From Flavobacterium sp. JAS (lineage in GTDB: Bacteria; Bacteroidota; Bacteroidia; Flavobacteriales; Flavobacteriaceae): 64,000 nucleotides of DNA. The stretch spans positions 62,001 to 126,000 of the forward strand of contig NZ_JAJMOX010000014.1 in assembly GCF_020991455.1 (NCBI RefSeq), read 5' to 3'. The notes under the pieces were generated by a model. That model ran no database searches and was not told the origin of the DNA. It saw only the letters and a program-made list of their open reading frames with translations. Shown piece after piece: positions 51,483-59,520 of this stretch. Within the stretch, counting starts at the first letter, position 1. Every line of letters starts with the position of its first letter. The position numbers and the translations under genes were made by a program.

Positions 51483-54338
51483 ATGCCTAAAGACACATCA
51501 ATAAAATCAGTTTTAATAATAGGATCAGGTCCTATTGTTATTGGACAAGCTTGCGAATTCGATTATGCAGGATCTCAATCTGCACGTTCGATTCGTGAAG
51601 AAGGAATTGAAGTTATCTTGATAAACTCAAATCCAGCGACTATTATGACTGACCCAACAATGGCCGATCATGTATACTTGAAACCTTTAACTACAAAATC
51701 GATTATTGAAATTCTGAAAGAACATCCACAAATTGACGCTGTTTTGCCTACAATGGGTGGACAAACGGCTTTGAACTTGTGTTTGGAAGCTGAAGAAAAA
51801 GGAATCTGGCAGGATTTTGGAGTAAAATTAATTGGAGTTGACGTAAACGCGATTAATATTACAGAAGACAGAGAGCAGTTTAAACAACTTTTAGAAAGAA
51901 TTAATGTACCAACTGCGCCTGCAAAAACTGCTACTTCATATTTAGAAGGAAAAGAAATTGCTCAGGAATTTGGTTTTCCACTTGTAATTCGTCCTTCGTT
52001 TACACTTGGAGGAACGGGAGCTGCAATTGTTTATAAAAAAGAAGATTTTGATGAGCTTTTAACTCGCGGTCTTGAAGCTTCGCCAATACATGAAGTTTTG
52101 ATTGACAAAGCTTTGATGGGATGGAAAGAATATGAGTTAGAACTTTTAAGAGATAAAAATGATAATGTTGTAATCATTTGTTCGATCGAAAATATGGACC
52201 CAATGGGAATTCATACGGGAGATTCGATCACGGTTGCGCCGGCAATGACATTATCTGATACAACATTCCAAAAATTACGTGACTATGCCATCTTAATGAT
52301 GAGAAGTATCGGAAATTTTGCTGGAGGTTGTAACGTACAATTCGCAGTTTCGCCAGACGAAAAAGAAGATATCGTAGCAATCGAGATTAATCCTCGTGTG
52401 TCTCGTTCATCTGCTTTAGCATCAAAAGCAACAGGTTATCCAATTGCTAAAATTGCTTCTAAACTGGCTTTAGGATACAACTTAGATGAATTGCAAAATC
52501 AAATTACAAAATCTACTTCGGCTCTTTTTGAACCAACTTTAGATTATGTAATCGTAAAAATACCACGTTGGAACTTTGATAAATTCGAAGGTGCTGACAG
52601 AACTTTAGGTCTTCAGATGAAATCTGTTGGTGAGGTAATGGGAATTGGACGTTCGTTCCAGGAAGCGTTACATAAAGCAACTCAATCTTTAGAAATTAAA
52701 AGAAATGGGTTAGGAGCTGACGGGAAAGGATATAAAAACTACGAACAAATTATCGAGAAACTAACTTTTGCAAGTTGGGATCGTGTTTTTGTAATTTATG
52801 ATGCAATCGCAATGGGAATTCCGTTGAGCCGTATTCATGAAATCACAAAAATAGACATGTGGTTCTTAAAACAATACGAAGAGCTTTATACTCTTGAGAA
52901 AGAAATTTCGAACTATAAAATCGATAATCTTCCTAAAGAACTTTTACTTGAAGCGAAACAAAAAGGTTTTGCTGACAGACAAATCGCTCACATGATGAAT
53001 TGTCTGGAAAGTGAAGTACATACTTTGCGTATGGACAAAAATATTAACCGTGTGTTTAAACTGGTTGATACTTGTGCTGCGGAGTTTAAAGCAAAAACAC
53101 CTTATTATTACTCAACTTTTGAGGCTGAAATCGAAAAAGCAAACGGCGAGCGTTATGTAGATAACGAAAGCATTGTGACTGAGAAAAAGAAAATTATCGT
53201 TCTTGGTTCAGGACCAAACAGAATTGGACAAGGAATTGAGTTTGATTATTCTTGTGTGCACGGAGTTTTGGCTGCTAAAGAATGTGGTTACGAAACAATC
53301 ATGATTAACTGTAATCCTGAAACGGTTTCTACAGATTTTGATACAGCTGATAAATTATACTTCGAGCCAGTTTTCTGGGAACATATTTATGACATCATTC
53401 AGCATGAAAAACCAGAAGGTGTTATTGTACAGTTAGGTGGACAAACAGCTTTGAAATTAGCTGAAAAATTATCTAAATACGGAGTAAAAATCATCGGAAC
53501 TAGTTTTGATGCACTTGATTTAGCTGAAGACAGAGGACGTTTCTCAGATTTATTGAGAGAATTACATATTCCTTTCCCACAATTTGGGATCGCTGAAACG
53601 GCTGACGAAGCTTCTGCTCTTGCAGATACTCTTGACTTCCCATTATTGATTCGTCCTTCTTATGTATTAGGAGGTCAGGGAATGAAAATCGTAATCAACA
53701 AGAAAGAACTTGAAGAGCACGTTATCAACTTATTGAAAACGATTCCAGGAAATAAATTGCTTTTAGATCACTACTTAGCCGGAGCAATCGAAGCTGAGGC
53801 TGATGCAATTTGTGATGCTGATGGTAATGTTTATATCATCGGAATTATGGAACACATCGAACCTTGCGGAGTTCACTCTGGAGATAGTAACGCAACTTTG
53901 CCTCCTTTTAACTTAGGAGAATTCGTAATGCAACAGATAAAAGATCATACTTATAAAATTGCAAGAGCTCTTAAAACAGTAGGTTTAATCAACATTCAGT
54001 TTGCGATTAAAGATGATACGGTTTATATTATCGAGGCGAATCCTAGAGCTTCGAGAACGGTACCGTTTATTGCAAAAGCATACGGAGAACCTTATGTAAA
54101 CTATGCTACAAAAGTAATGTTAGGTCATAATAAAGTAACTGACTTTGATTTTAATCCGCAATTAAAAGGATACGCGATCAAACAACCGGTTTTCTCTTTC
54201 AGTAAATTCCACAATGTAAACAAAGCATTAGGGCCTGAAATGAAATCAACTGGAGAAAGTATCTTATTCATTGATGACTTAAAAGACGATCAATTCTACG
54301 AATTGTACTCAAGAAGAAAAATGTATTTGAGTAAATAA
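51483..54338 (+). CDS. carB: Carbamoyl-phosphate synthase large subunit, without the allosteric domain
   Basis: 951 residues against 1,073 in E. coli. It makes carbamoyl phosphate from bicarbonate, ammonia (from CarA) and two ATP, for pyrimidines and arginine. Both ATP-grasp halves are intact: the first starts SVLIIGSGPIVIGQACEFDYAG with FPLVIRPSFTLGGTG, the second IIVLGSGPNRIGQGIEFDYSC with FPLLIRPSYVLGGQGM. The protein stops at about the point where the C-terminal MGS-like domain, which binds UMP and ornithine in E. coli, would begin (GPEMKSTGESILFIDDLKDD). A terminator follows 17 bp later, so this is the true end. carA is not nearby. Confidence 0.95.
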   Translation: MPKDTSIKSVLIIGSGPIVIGQACEFDYAGSQSARSIREEGIEVILINSNPATIMTDPTMADHVYLKPLTTKSIIEILKEHPQIDAVLPTMGGQTALNLCLEAEEKGIWQDFGVKLIGVDVNAINITEDREQFKQLLERINVPTAPAKTATSYLEGKEIAQEFGFPLVIRPSFTLGGTGAAIVYKKEDFDELLTRGLEASPIHEVLIDKALMGWKEYELELLRDKNDNVVIICSIENMDPMGIHTGDSITVAPAMTLSDTTFQKLRDYAILMMRSIGNFAGGCNVQFAVSPDEKEDIVAIEINPRVSRSSALASKATGYPIAKIASKLALGYNLDELQNQITKSTSALFEPTLDYVIVKIPRWNFDKFEGADRTLGLQMKSVGEVMGIGRSFQEALHKATQSLEIKRNGLGADGKGYKNYEQIIEKLTFASWDRVFVIYDAIAMGIPLSRIHEITKIDMWFLKQYEELYTLEKEISNYKIDNLPKELLLEAKQKGFADRQIAHMMNCLESEVHTLRMDKNINRVFKLVDTCAAEFKAKTPYYYSTFEAEIEKANGERYVDNESIVTEKKKIIVLGSGPNRIGQGIEFDYSCVHGVLAAKECGYETIMINCNPETVSTDFDTADKLYFEPVFWEHIYDIIQHEKPEGVIVQLGGQTALKLAEKLSKYGVKIIGTSFDALDLAEDRGRFSDLLRELHIPFPQFGIAETADEASALADTLDFPLLIRPSYVLGGQGMKIVINKKELEEHVINLLKTIPGNKLLLDHYLAGAIEAEADAICDADGNVYIIGIMEHIEPCGVHSGDSNATLPPFNLGEFVMQQIKDHTYKIARALKTVGLINIQFAIKDDTVYIIEANPRASRTVPFIAKAYGEPYVNYATKVMLGHNKVTDFDFNPQLKGYAIKQPVFSFSKFHNVNKALGPEMKSTGESILFIDDLKDDQFYELYSRRKMYLSK

Positions 54339-54354
54339 TCTCAAATCCTGATAT

Positions 54355-54385
54355 AAAAAAGCTCCATGAAAATGGAGCTTTTTTT
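54355..54385 (+). terminator. Terminator of carB (GCTCCATGAAAATGGAGC type, copy 1)
   Basis: Stem AAAAAAGCTCCAT / ATGGAGCTTTTTT around GAAA. The same sequence ends three other genes up to 57208. Confidence 0.9.
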
Positions 54386-54406
54386 ATGGCTTTTTTTAAG
54401 TTGTAT

Positions 54407-54434
54407 TTGATAATGAAATATTTACCTATATTTG
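54407..54434 (+). promoter_or_regulatory. Promoter of the S41 peptidase gene (TTG ... TATATTTG)
   Basis: TTG at 54407-54409 and TATATTTG at 54427-54434. The ATG is at 54490. Confidence 0.55.
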
Positions 54435-54489
54435 ATAAGGACCTACCTAACTCCGTAATTTTTATTGTAACTAATTCTAAAGGAAAAAT

Positions 54490-55875
54490 ATGAAATCATT
54501 TTCTGTCTATCTCTTATTGTTTATTATTGTTTTTAAAGTTGATGTCTTTGGACAAAAAAAAATAAATGAAAAGTTCAAAAAAGAAACAATCAGTAGAATT
54601 GATTTATTGTTAAAAGAGAATTATGTTTTTCCAGATCAGGCAGAGTTGATAAGTAGTTACTTAAACAAAAGTTTAAAGGAAGGGAAATTTAAGAAATATG
54701 AATTGCTTGATTCATTCGCGATTGGCTTAACTAAAGAAATTAGGATTGTTAATAATGATAAACATTTGGGTGTTTGGCCAGCTTTTGTTCCTGTAAAAGA
54801 ACAGGAAGTCTCAAATAATGACTATCAGATTTATTTAAAAAATTATACAGATACTCGTAAACAAGCCAACGGTTTTAAAGAGGTTAAAATAATTGATGGA
54901 AATATTGGTTATCTAAACATCGATTTTTTTCTTGCGGAAACGAATAATACGATTGATGCTTATATGAGTCTTTTAGCTAATACAGATGCTGTAATTATTG
55001 ATTTACAGGATAATGGCGGCGGTAATCCTAAAACAGTAAATTACTTATGCAGTTATTTTTTGGAGAGTAATTTATTGATTAACACGCTTTATTTTAGACA
55101 GGGAAATCGAAAGGAGGAAGTTATTACTCATGAAATAAATGGAAAGAAAATGATTGATGTTCCTTTATTTATAATTACTGGCCCAAAAGCTTTTTCAGGA
55201 GCTGAGGAATTTAGTTATAATATGCAAACCCAAAAAAGAGCAACATTAGTTGGAGAAACCACAGGAGGAGCTGCAAATCCGGGGGATGTTTTCAAGGTAA
55301 ATTCAGATTTAGAAATTTTTATTCCGACAGGAACAGGTACAAATCCGATAACAAAAACAAATTGGGAGGGAATTGGTGTTATCCCGGAAATTAAAACTTC
55401 AGCTGAAATGGCCTATTCTAAAACTGTTGAATTAGCGAGTCAGGCTGCAGAAATATATAGAAATAAGAAAGCATCCGAATCAAAAAAATTATATGCTGAA
55501 TTAGAAGGGATTCTTGATAAACCAACTCAATCCTATTCAGAAAGTGATATTGCAAAAATAGACCAACAAATACTCCAGATTTTTACCAAAGGGAAGGATT
55601 TGAATTTATTTAGCGAAGGTGAGATTAATTTCTTCGGTTCTCAAAACATCAAAAAAAATCCTATTATCGCAGAGTCTATATTTAAAAGTAATACTGCTTT
55701 ATATTCTAAATCTCCAATGACTTATTTAGCTTATGGTGATATTCTTGAACTCAATGACAAGAAAAATCTAGCTTTGACAAACTTCGAGAAATCAATAGCA
55801 TTAGCAGAAGAACAAAAAGCGCCATATTTAGAAGGGTTAAAAATGCGATATGAAAAGGCAAAAAGCAATAAATAA
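54490..55875 (+). CDS. S41 family peptidase with TPR-like C-terminus
   Basis: 461 residues with signal peptide MKSFSVYLLLFIIVFKVDVFGQ. The S41 core is about 135-300: IGYLNIDFF, AVIIDLQDNGGGNPKTVNYL, and the catalytic Ser in ITGPKAFSGAEEFSYN, then LVGETTGGAANPG. The helix-rich tail (about 370-461) has a TPR-like pair, AYGDILELNDKKNLALTNFEKSIALAEE. I see no PDZ domain. It probably acts in the periplasm on an unknown protein. It is monocistronic, with a terminator right after the stop. Confidence 0.85.
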   Translation: MKSFSVYLLLFIIVFKVDVFGQKKINEKFKKETISRIDLLLKENYVFPDQAELISSYLNKSLKEGKFKKYELLDSFAIGLTKEIRIVNNDKHLGVWPAFVPVKEQEVSNNDYQIYLKNYTDTRKQANGFKEVKIIDGNIGYLNIDFFLAETNNTIDAYMSLLANTDAVIIDLQDNGGGNPKTVNYLCSYFLESNLLINTLYFRQGNRKEEVITHEINGKKMIDVPLFIITGPKAFSGAEEFSYNMQTQKRATLVGETTGGAANPGDVFKVNSDLEIFIPTGTGTNPITKTNWEGIGVIPEIKTSAEMAYSKTVELASQAAEIYRNKKASESKKLYAELEGILDKPTQSYSESDIAKIDQQILQIFTKGKDLNLFSEGEINFFGSQNIKKNPIIAESIFKSNTALYSKSPMTYLAYGDILELNDKKNLALTNFEKSIALAEEQKAPYLEGLKMRYEKAKSNK

Positions 55876-55904
55876 AAAAAGCTCCATGAAAATGGAGCTT
55901 TTTT
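55875..55904 (+). terminator. Terminator of the S41 peptidase gene (GCTCCAT type, copy 2)
   Basis: The same 18-base GCTCCATGAAAATGGAGC core as copy 1. It begins at the last base of the stop codon. Confidence 0.9.
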
Positions 55905-55922
55905 GTTTAGTATTGTTGGTTT

Positions 55923-56474
55923 CTAATAAGCAAAATCATATTTGTAATTAAAAGTACCTGCTGTAACTTTTGTTGTAACGGGATTAGAAGCGCTTACCGG
56001 TTTTGAGTAATCGTCTACACAATTAAAAGAAAAAGTTCCTGTTACTGTTTTGGCGGTTAAGTCAACTGAAGTAATAGACAAACTGCCTTCTACTACATAT
56101 TGAGATTTTCCTTTGCTATTAAGAGAAACTTCAATTTGTGTTTTTGAAGCATCAAAAGTAGTTGATGTTATAGGATAAGTACCAACTTTAAGATCGCTTC
56201 TTTTAATGTAAAGTCTAATTTCATCTATTACATTTCTTCGACCTACTATTTGAATATAGTCGGTAGCAGGATAATAATCAAATAATGGCTTAGTAGCATA
56301 ATTTGAGTTATATGGATTGTTTACTTCCCATACAGTCTCATCGACTTTTGCAGTCATTGCAAATTTTGAAGTTGGTGCAGTAAGGTCTTTCGGATTGTCT
56401 TCGCTGCTATTGTCGCTTGAGCAGCTGCTTAAAATAATAATTAAAAGAAGTAATAAGAATTTTGGTGTTTTCAT
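55923..56474 (-). CDS. Hypothetical lipoprotein, DUF6252-like
   Basis: 183 residues. The lipobox is LSSCSS (Cys18), followed by a Ser/Asp/Asn-rich linker. The mature part (TAKVDETVWEVNNPYNS, IQIVGRRN, IRLYIKRSDLKVGTYPIT, GTFSFNC, VTAGTFNYKY) has the strand pattern I associate with DUF6252 of Bacteroidota. Function unknown. It is a minus-strand gene between two terminators and stands alone. Confidence 0.75.
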   Translation of the reverse strand: MKTPKFLLLLLIIILSSCSSDNSSEDNPKDLTAPTSKFAMTAKVDETVWEVNNPYNSNYATKPLFDYYPATDYIQIVGRRNVIDEIRLYIKRSDLKVGTYPITSTTFDASKTQIEVSLNSKGKSQYVVEGSLSITSVDLTAKTVTGTFSFNCVDDYSKPVSASNPVTTKVTAGTFNYKYDFAY

Positions 56475-56602
56475 CGGTTGAAATTAAGGTTCAAATTAGA
56501 AGTAAATGTAGGTGAAATTAGGTTAATTTAAGCAGGGAAAAAAGACGTATTTTAAAAAAAAATATCAATTATTAATCAGGAAAAAACTGAAAAGTATTAA
56601 TG

Positions 56603-56632
56603 AAAAAAGCTCCATGAAAATGGAGCTTTTTT
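56603..56632 (-). terminator. Terminator of the YiaA/B gene (GCTCCAT type, copy 3)
   Basis: The same core GCTCCATGAAAATGGAGC at 56609-56626, flanked by A and T runs, 37 bp beyond the gene's stop on the minus strand. Confidence 0.85.
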
Positions 56633-56668
56633 GTAATGTATAAATTTATACTGTCAATTTATTGAATG

Positions 56669-57067
56669 TTACTCATTTGAAGAGAACGACATATTATCTC
56701 TTGTGTTTTTTTGTACTGAAATAGCGCCAAATAGAGCTAGTAAAAAGGCAAATGCATAAAAACCTTTTTCGCTTGGTAAAATAGTAGCGTTCCAAAGTCC
56801 AACAGTCAACAGTACAATTGATAACAGTGTTCCAAACCAGCAAATTCCATAATAAATATCAGTTACCGGAAGATTTTCAAGTCGGTCTCTGACACTTTTT
56901 TGTAATGAAACCACAGCAAAAAGGCCAAACATTAAAACTGTAAAATAATATCCTTTTTCGTTTAATAACATTTCGGCTCTTGCAAGTCCAACAATAAAAC
57001 CTACTGTTCCAGCTCCAAGAGCTACCCAAGATGCCGCTATAAAGGCATTCGATGTTTTTTGTACCAT
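56669..57067 (-). CDS. YiaA/YiaB family inner-membrane protein
   Basis: 132 residues from the ATG at 57067 (MVQKTSNAFIAASWVAL). There are four membrane helices in two similar halves, each ending in a short basic loop: helix 2 ends SLQKSVRDRLENLP and helix 4 ends SVQKNTRDNMSFS. The two-helix repeat with 'qK-vRD' is the yiaA/yiaB domain. Function unknown. The product of the longer frame adds 12 residues from the AT-rich leader. Confidence 0.9.
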   Translation of the reverse strand: MVQKTSNAFIAASWVALGAGTVGFIVGLARAEMLLNEKGYYFTVLMFGLFAVVSLQKSVRDRLENLPVTDIYYGICWFGTLLSIVLLTVGLWNATILPSEKGFYAFAFLLALFGAISVQKNTRDNMSFSSNE

Positions 57068-57180
57068 ATTTAATTTAATAATCTTGTTTTGGTTAAGTAA
57101 CAAATATAATTAAATTAGATTCTGATTATAATAAATCGCGATAAATATTATTAAGTATAATCTTGTAAATTGTTAAATAA

Positions 57181-57208
57181 AAAAAGCTCCATAATTGGAG
57201 CTTTTTTT
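57181..57208 (-). terminator. Terminator of the DUF4252 operon (GCTCCA type, copy 4, variant)
   Basis: GCTCCA-TAAT-TGGAGC at 57186-57201 between A and T runs, with a different loop from the other three. Confidence 0.85.
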
Positions 57209-57227
57209 GAATCTAAAGTAAGATGAA

Positions 57228-57770
57228 TTACTTATTGTTAATCAATTGCTGCAAAGGCTTCAATTGTTCCATGTCTATTTTTGATTGTTGTAAAACAGAC
57301 ATTAAAGTCATAATGTTATTCGGATTCATATTTTTTCCTAAAACACGAACCACTGCAAAACCATTTTCTTTTCTGTTGGCAAAAACTACAAACTCTTCAA
57401 TATTATCATCTGTGCCAACATAGCTTATAGATGCACCGTCTTTACCAGAACCAAATGTCATTAATTTTTGATATTTAGGATCTTTTAGAATTGTTTTAAC
57501 TTTAGCTCTTTCTGTTTCAAATTGAGCCTGATTTTTGTCATTGGCTTTGAAAGCCAGGATATTCATTTTGTCAAACGAATTCAAAGCTTCATTTTGGTCT
57601 GAAGATAATTTTGCCTTATCAACATTGAGGATATTAGGCGAAATATCAAGCGCAATAAAATCTTTGTTATCGGTATTTTCAACAAAATACTTTTGTAATG
57701 AAGGTTCAGAATTACAACTTACTAAGGTTAGTAATACTAAAAGGGCTGAGGTAAAGACGCTGATTTTCAT
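57228..57770 (-). CDS. DUF4252 lipoprotein (second of two)
   Basis: 180 residues. The lipobox is TLVSCN (Cys19). The sequence has the DUF4252 features LDISPNILNVD and FVVFANRKENGFAVVRVLGKNMNPNNIMTL. It is the last gene of the operon headed by the ECF sigma factor, one base after the preceding DUF4252 gene. The two DUF4252 proteins differ: this one is a lipoprotein, the other is exported without a lipobox. A role in the signal that controls the sigma factor is inferred from position only. Confidence 0.88.
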   Translation of the reverse strand: MKISVFTSALLVLLTLVSCNSEPSLQKYFVENTDNKDFIALDISPNILNVDKAKLSSDQNEALNSFDKMNILAFKANDKNQAQFETERAKVKTILKDPKYQKLMTFGSGKDGASISYVGTDDNIEEFVVFANRKENGFAVVRVLGKNMNPNNIMTLMSVLQQSKIDMEQLKPLQQLINNK

Positions 57771-57771
57771 A

Positions 57772-58299
57772 TTATTTTTTACCTTTTGAGGCTTTTTTTA
57801 GATCAGAACCACCTGGAAGCTGCATTTTATCCGTTAGAACTGAGATTTCGTTGATATCAAAATTACCTGTTAATGACAATAAAACAGTTTCGTCACCTTT
57901 AGCACCGTCAATAAACATTAGTAATTCTTTTACTTGTGAATCTGTTGCTCCAGATTTTACAGAAATTCTTACGTTTCTTCCACCATCGTTTACTCGCATT
58001 AATTCTTCTAAACCAGCAGATTTAACATATTTATCAGCAGAAGCTTTCATGTCGGCTTCAATTTTTGGATTCTTAGTTGTAAATACTTTTAAGTAGTCTA
58101 ATTTTTTGATCAGATTAATGTATTGCTGAGTTTCTTTATCAGAACCATCAGTTTTTACTTTACTCATTAAATCAAACATTTTTTTGTTTACAATTACAGA
58201 TGTTACATCGTCCTGACCATCAAATTTGTCAAAAGCGCCTTGTGCATAAAAAGCTTGTGTAACGAATGCGAAAACTAGTGTTATGATGAAATTTTTCAT
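57772..58299 (-). CDS. DUF4252 exported protein (first of two)
   Basis: 175 residues with signal peptide MKNFIITLVFAFVTQAFYAQ, without a Cys at the cleavage site. It begins GAFDKFDGQDDVTSVIVNKKMFDLMSKV and has the DUF4252 C-terminus LMFIDGAKGDETVLLSLTGNFDINEI. It follows the anti-sigma-like gene by 17 bp and precedes the second DUF4252 gene by 1 bp. DUF4252 proteins are often coded beside ECF sigma factors in Bacteroidota, and the likeliest role is in envelope sensing or as a regulated output. Confidence 0.88.
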   Translation of the reverse strand: MKNFIITLVFAFVTQAFYAQGAFDKFDGQDDVTSVIVNKKMFDLMSKVKTDGSDKETQQYINLIKKLDYLKVFTTKNPKIEADMKASADKYVKSAGLEELMRVNDGGRNVRISVKSGATDSQVKELLMFIDGAKGDETVLLSLTGNFDINEISVLTDKMQLPGGSDLKKASKGKK

Positions 58300-58316
58300 T
58301 TTTGATTGAATTTTAA

Positions 58317-58775
58317 TTATTGTTTAAAAATTTTGTTTTTTGATTGCTCGTATTCTTTAATGTAACCTACACTTTCAATACCTACATTAACATTGTTTGA
58401 CAATAGTGCCAAAGCTTTTTGCGTTGCTGCAAGTGCTTCTTCAGGATTGTCATAGGTTCCTAATTCTGATTGCGCTACAACCGGAGGTGTAGTTTTTTGG
58501 CTCACAAAATAAAAGGTTCCAATTCCTAGTAAGAGAACAGCCGAAGCAGCAATTGATAACCACGCCACATTTTGTTTTTTAGTTTGTAGTGGAATCTCTT
58601 GCGTCGATTTTTGTTCTTTTACCTGAGAGAAATAACCAAACATTGGTTTATACTGCTCCAAATGCTGCGCAACATTCGACGAAGAAAAGTATTCTTTTAA
58701 TTCTTTTTCTTCAGCAATAGAAGTTTCTCCCTGAAAGTATTTTTCTAATATATTTTCTATTTTATCTAATTCCAT
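58317..58775 (-). CDS. Anti-sigma factor-like membrane protein
   Basis: 152 residues. The N-terminal part (ENILEKYFQGETSIAEEKELKEYF) has the 'l--yf-G-ts--Ee--L--yf' pattern of the Bacteroidota anti-sigma proteins. One membrane helix, about 72-93 (WLSIAASAVLLLGIGTFYFV), is followed by a periplasmic tail of about 55 residues. It overlaps the sigma gene by 14 bp, which suggests coupled translation. It lacks an obvious zinc HxxxCxxC motif. Confidence 0.85.
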   Translation of the reverse strand: MELDKIENILEKYFQGETSIAEEKELKEYFSSSNVAQHLEQYKPMFGYFSQVKEQKSTQEIPLQTKKQNVAWLSIAASAVLLLGIGTFYFVSQKTTPPVVAQSELGTYDNPEEALAATQKALALLSNNVNVGIESVGYIKEYEQSKNKIFKQ

Positions 58776-59271
58776 AACTGTGTGTATTAACCATTGATTC
58801 TCGTATTTTTTTTCTCGCTCTCGAAAGTGCTACCCGAATAGCTGTTTCATTCATGTTGACAATTTTCGCAATTTCATCAAATTCATATTGCTCAACATCA
58901 CGAAGCTGAATTAATATTTGAAGTTGTTCGGGCAACTGATTTATAATTTTTTCTACCCACTCAAGACTATCAGAATCTTCTAATTTTTTATCTAATTGAG
59001 GTTCGCGATCTGTAAAATTATTATGTACTATTTTAAGATTCCCTGCTCTTTTTGATTTTAATTGATCCAGACAATAATTTTTGGTCATTGTCATTGCGAC
59101 AGCTTCTATATTATTGTAAGCATCCAAATTGTCTTTTTTATTCCATAATTTTACCATTACTTCCTGAGTAGCATCTTCAGCTTCTTCGGTACTGGTGAGT
59201 AATCGTTTTGCCAGACGAAAAACTTTGTCTTTAAAAGGATTTACTAATTCTATAAACACAATCTGGTTCAT
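58762..59271 (-). CDS. ECF-type RNA polymerase sigma factor
   Basis: 169 residues. Region 2 (AKRLLTSTEEAEDATQEVMVKLW) and region 4 (LQILIQLRDVEQYEFDEIAKIVNMNETAIRVALSRARKKIRE) are clear; region 3 is absent, as in all ECF factors. It directs RNA polymerase to stress or envelope genes. It is the first gene of the operon sigma / anti-sigma / DUF4252 / DUF4252, on the minus strand, ending at the terminator at 57208. Confidence 0.93.
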   Translation of the reverse strand: MNQIVFIELVNPFKDKVFRLAKRLLTSTEEAEDATQEVMVKLWNKKDNLDAYNNIEAVAMTMTKNYCLDQLKSKRAGNLKIVHNNFTDREPQLDKKLEDSDSLEWVEKIINQLPEQLQILIQLRDVEQYEFDEIAKIVNMNETAIRVALSRARKKIRESMVNTHSYGIR

Positions 59272-59520
59272 AAATGGTTGTTTTTTTTGGTTTTTGGTCG
59301 TTTTGTAATTTATCTGTTTCTATCAATGATTTTGGACTATTTTAAGGTCTTTTCATTTTATAAATCCAAAGATTACTCGTTAGCTTATATAGTCAAGACG
59401 AGGCACTATTATTTTTGTTACAACCCAATTTAAATTTTTTTATCAAAAAAATGAAATAAACTTATTATAGTTAAAACTAAAGATACTATTTTTACGTTAC
59501 TACTACATAGATATCACTAC

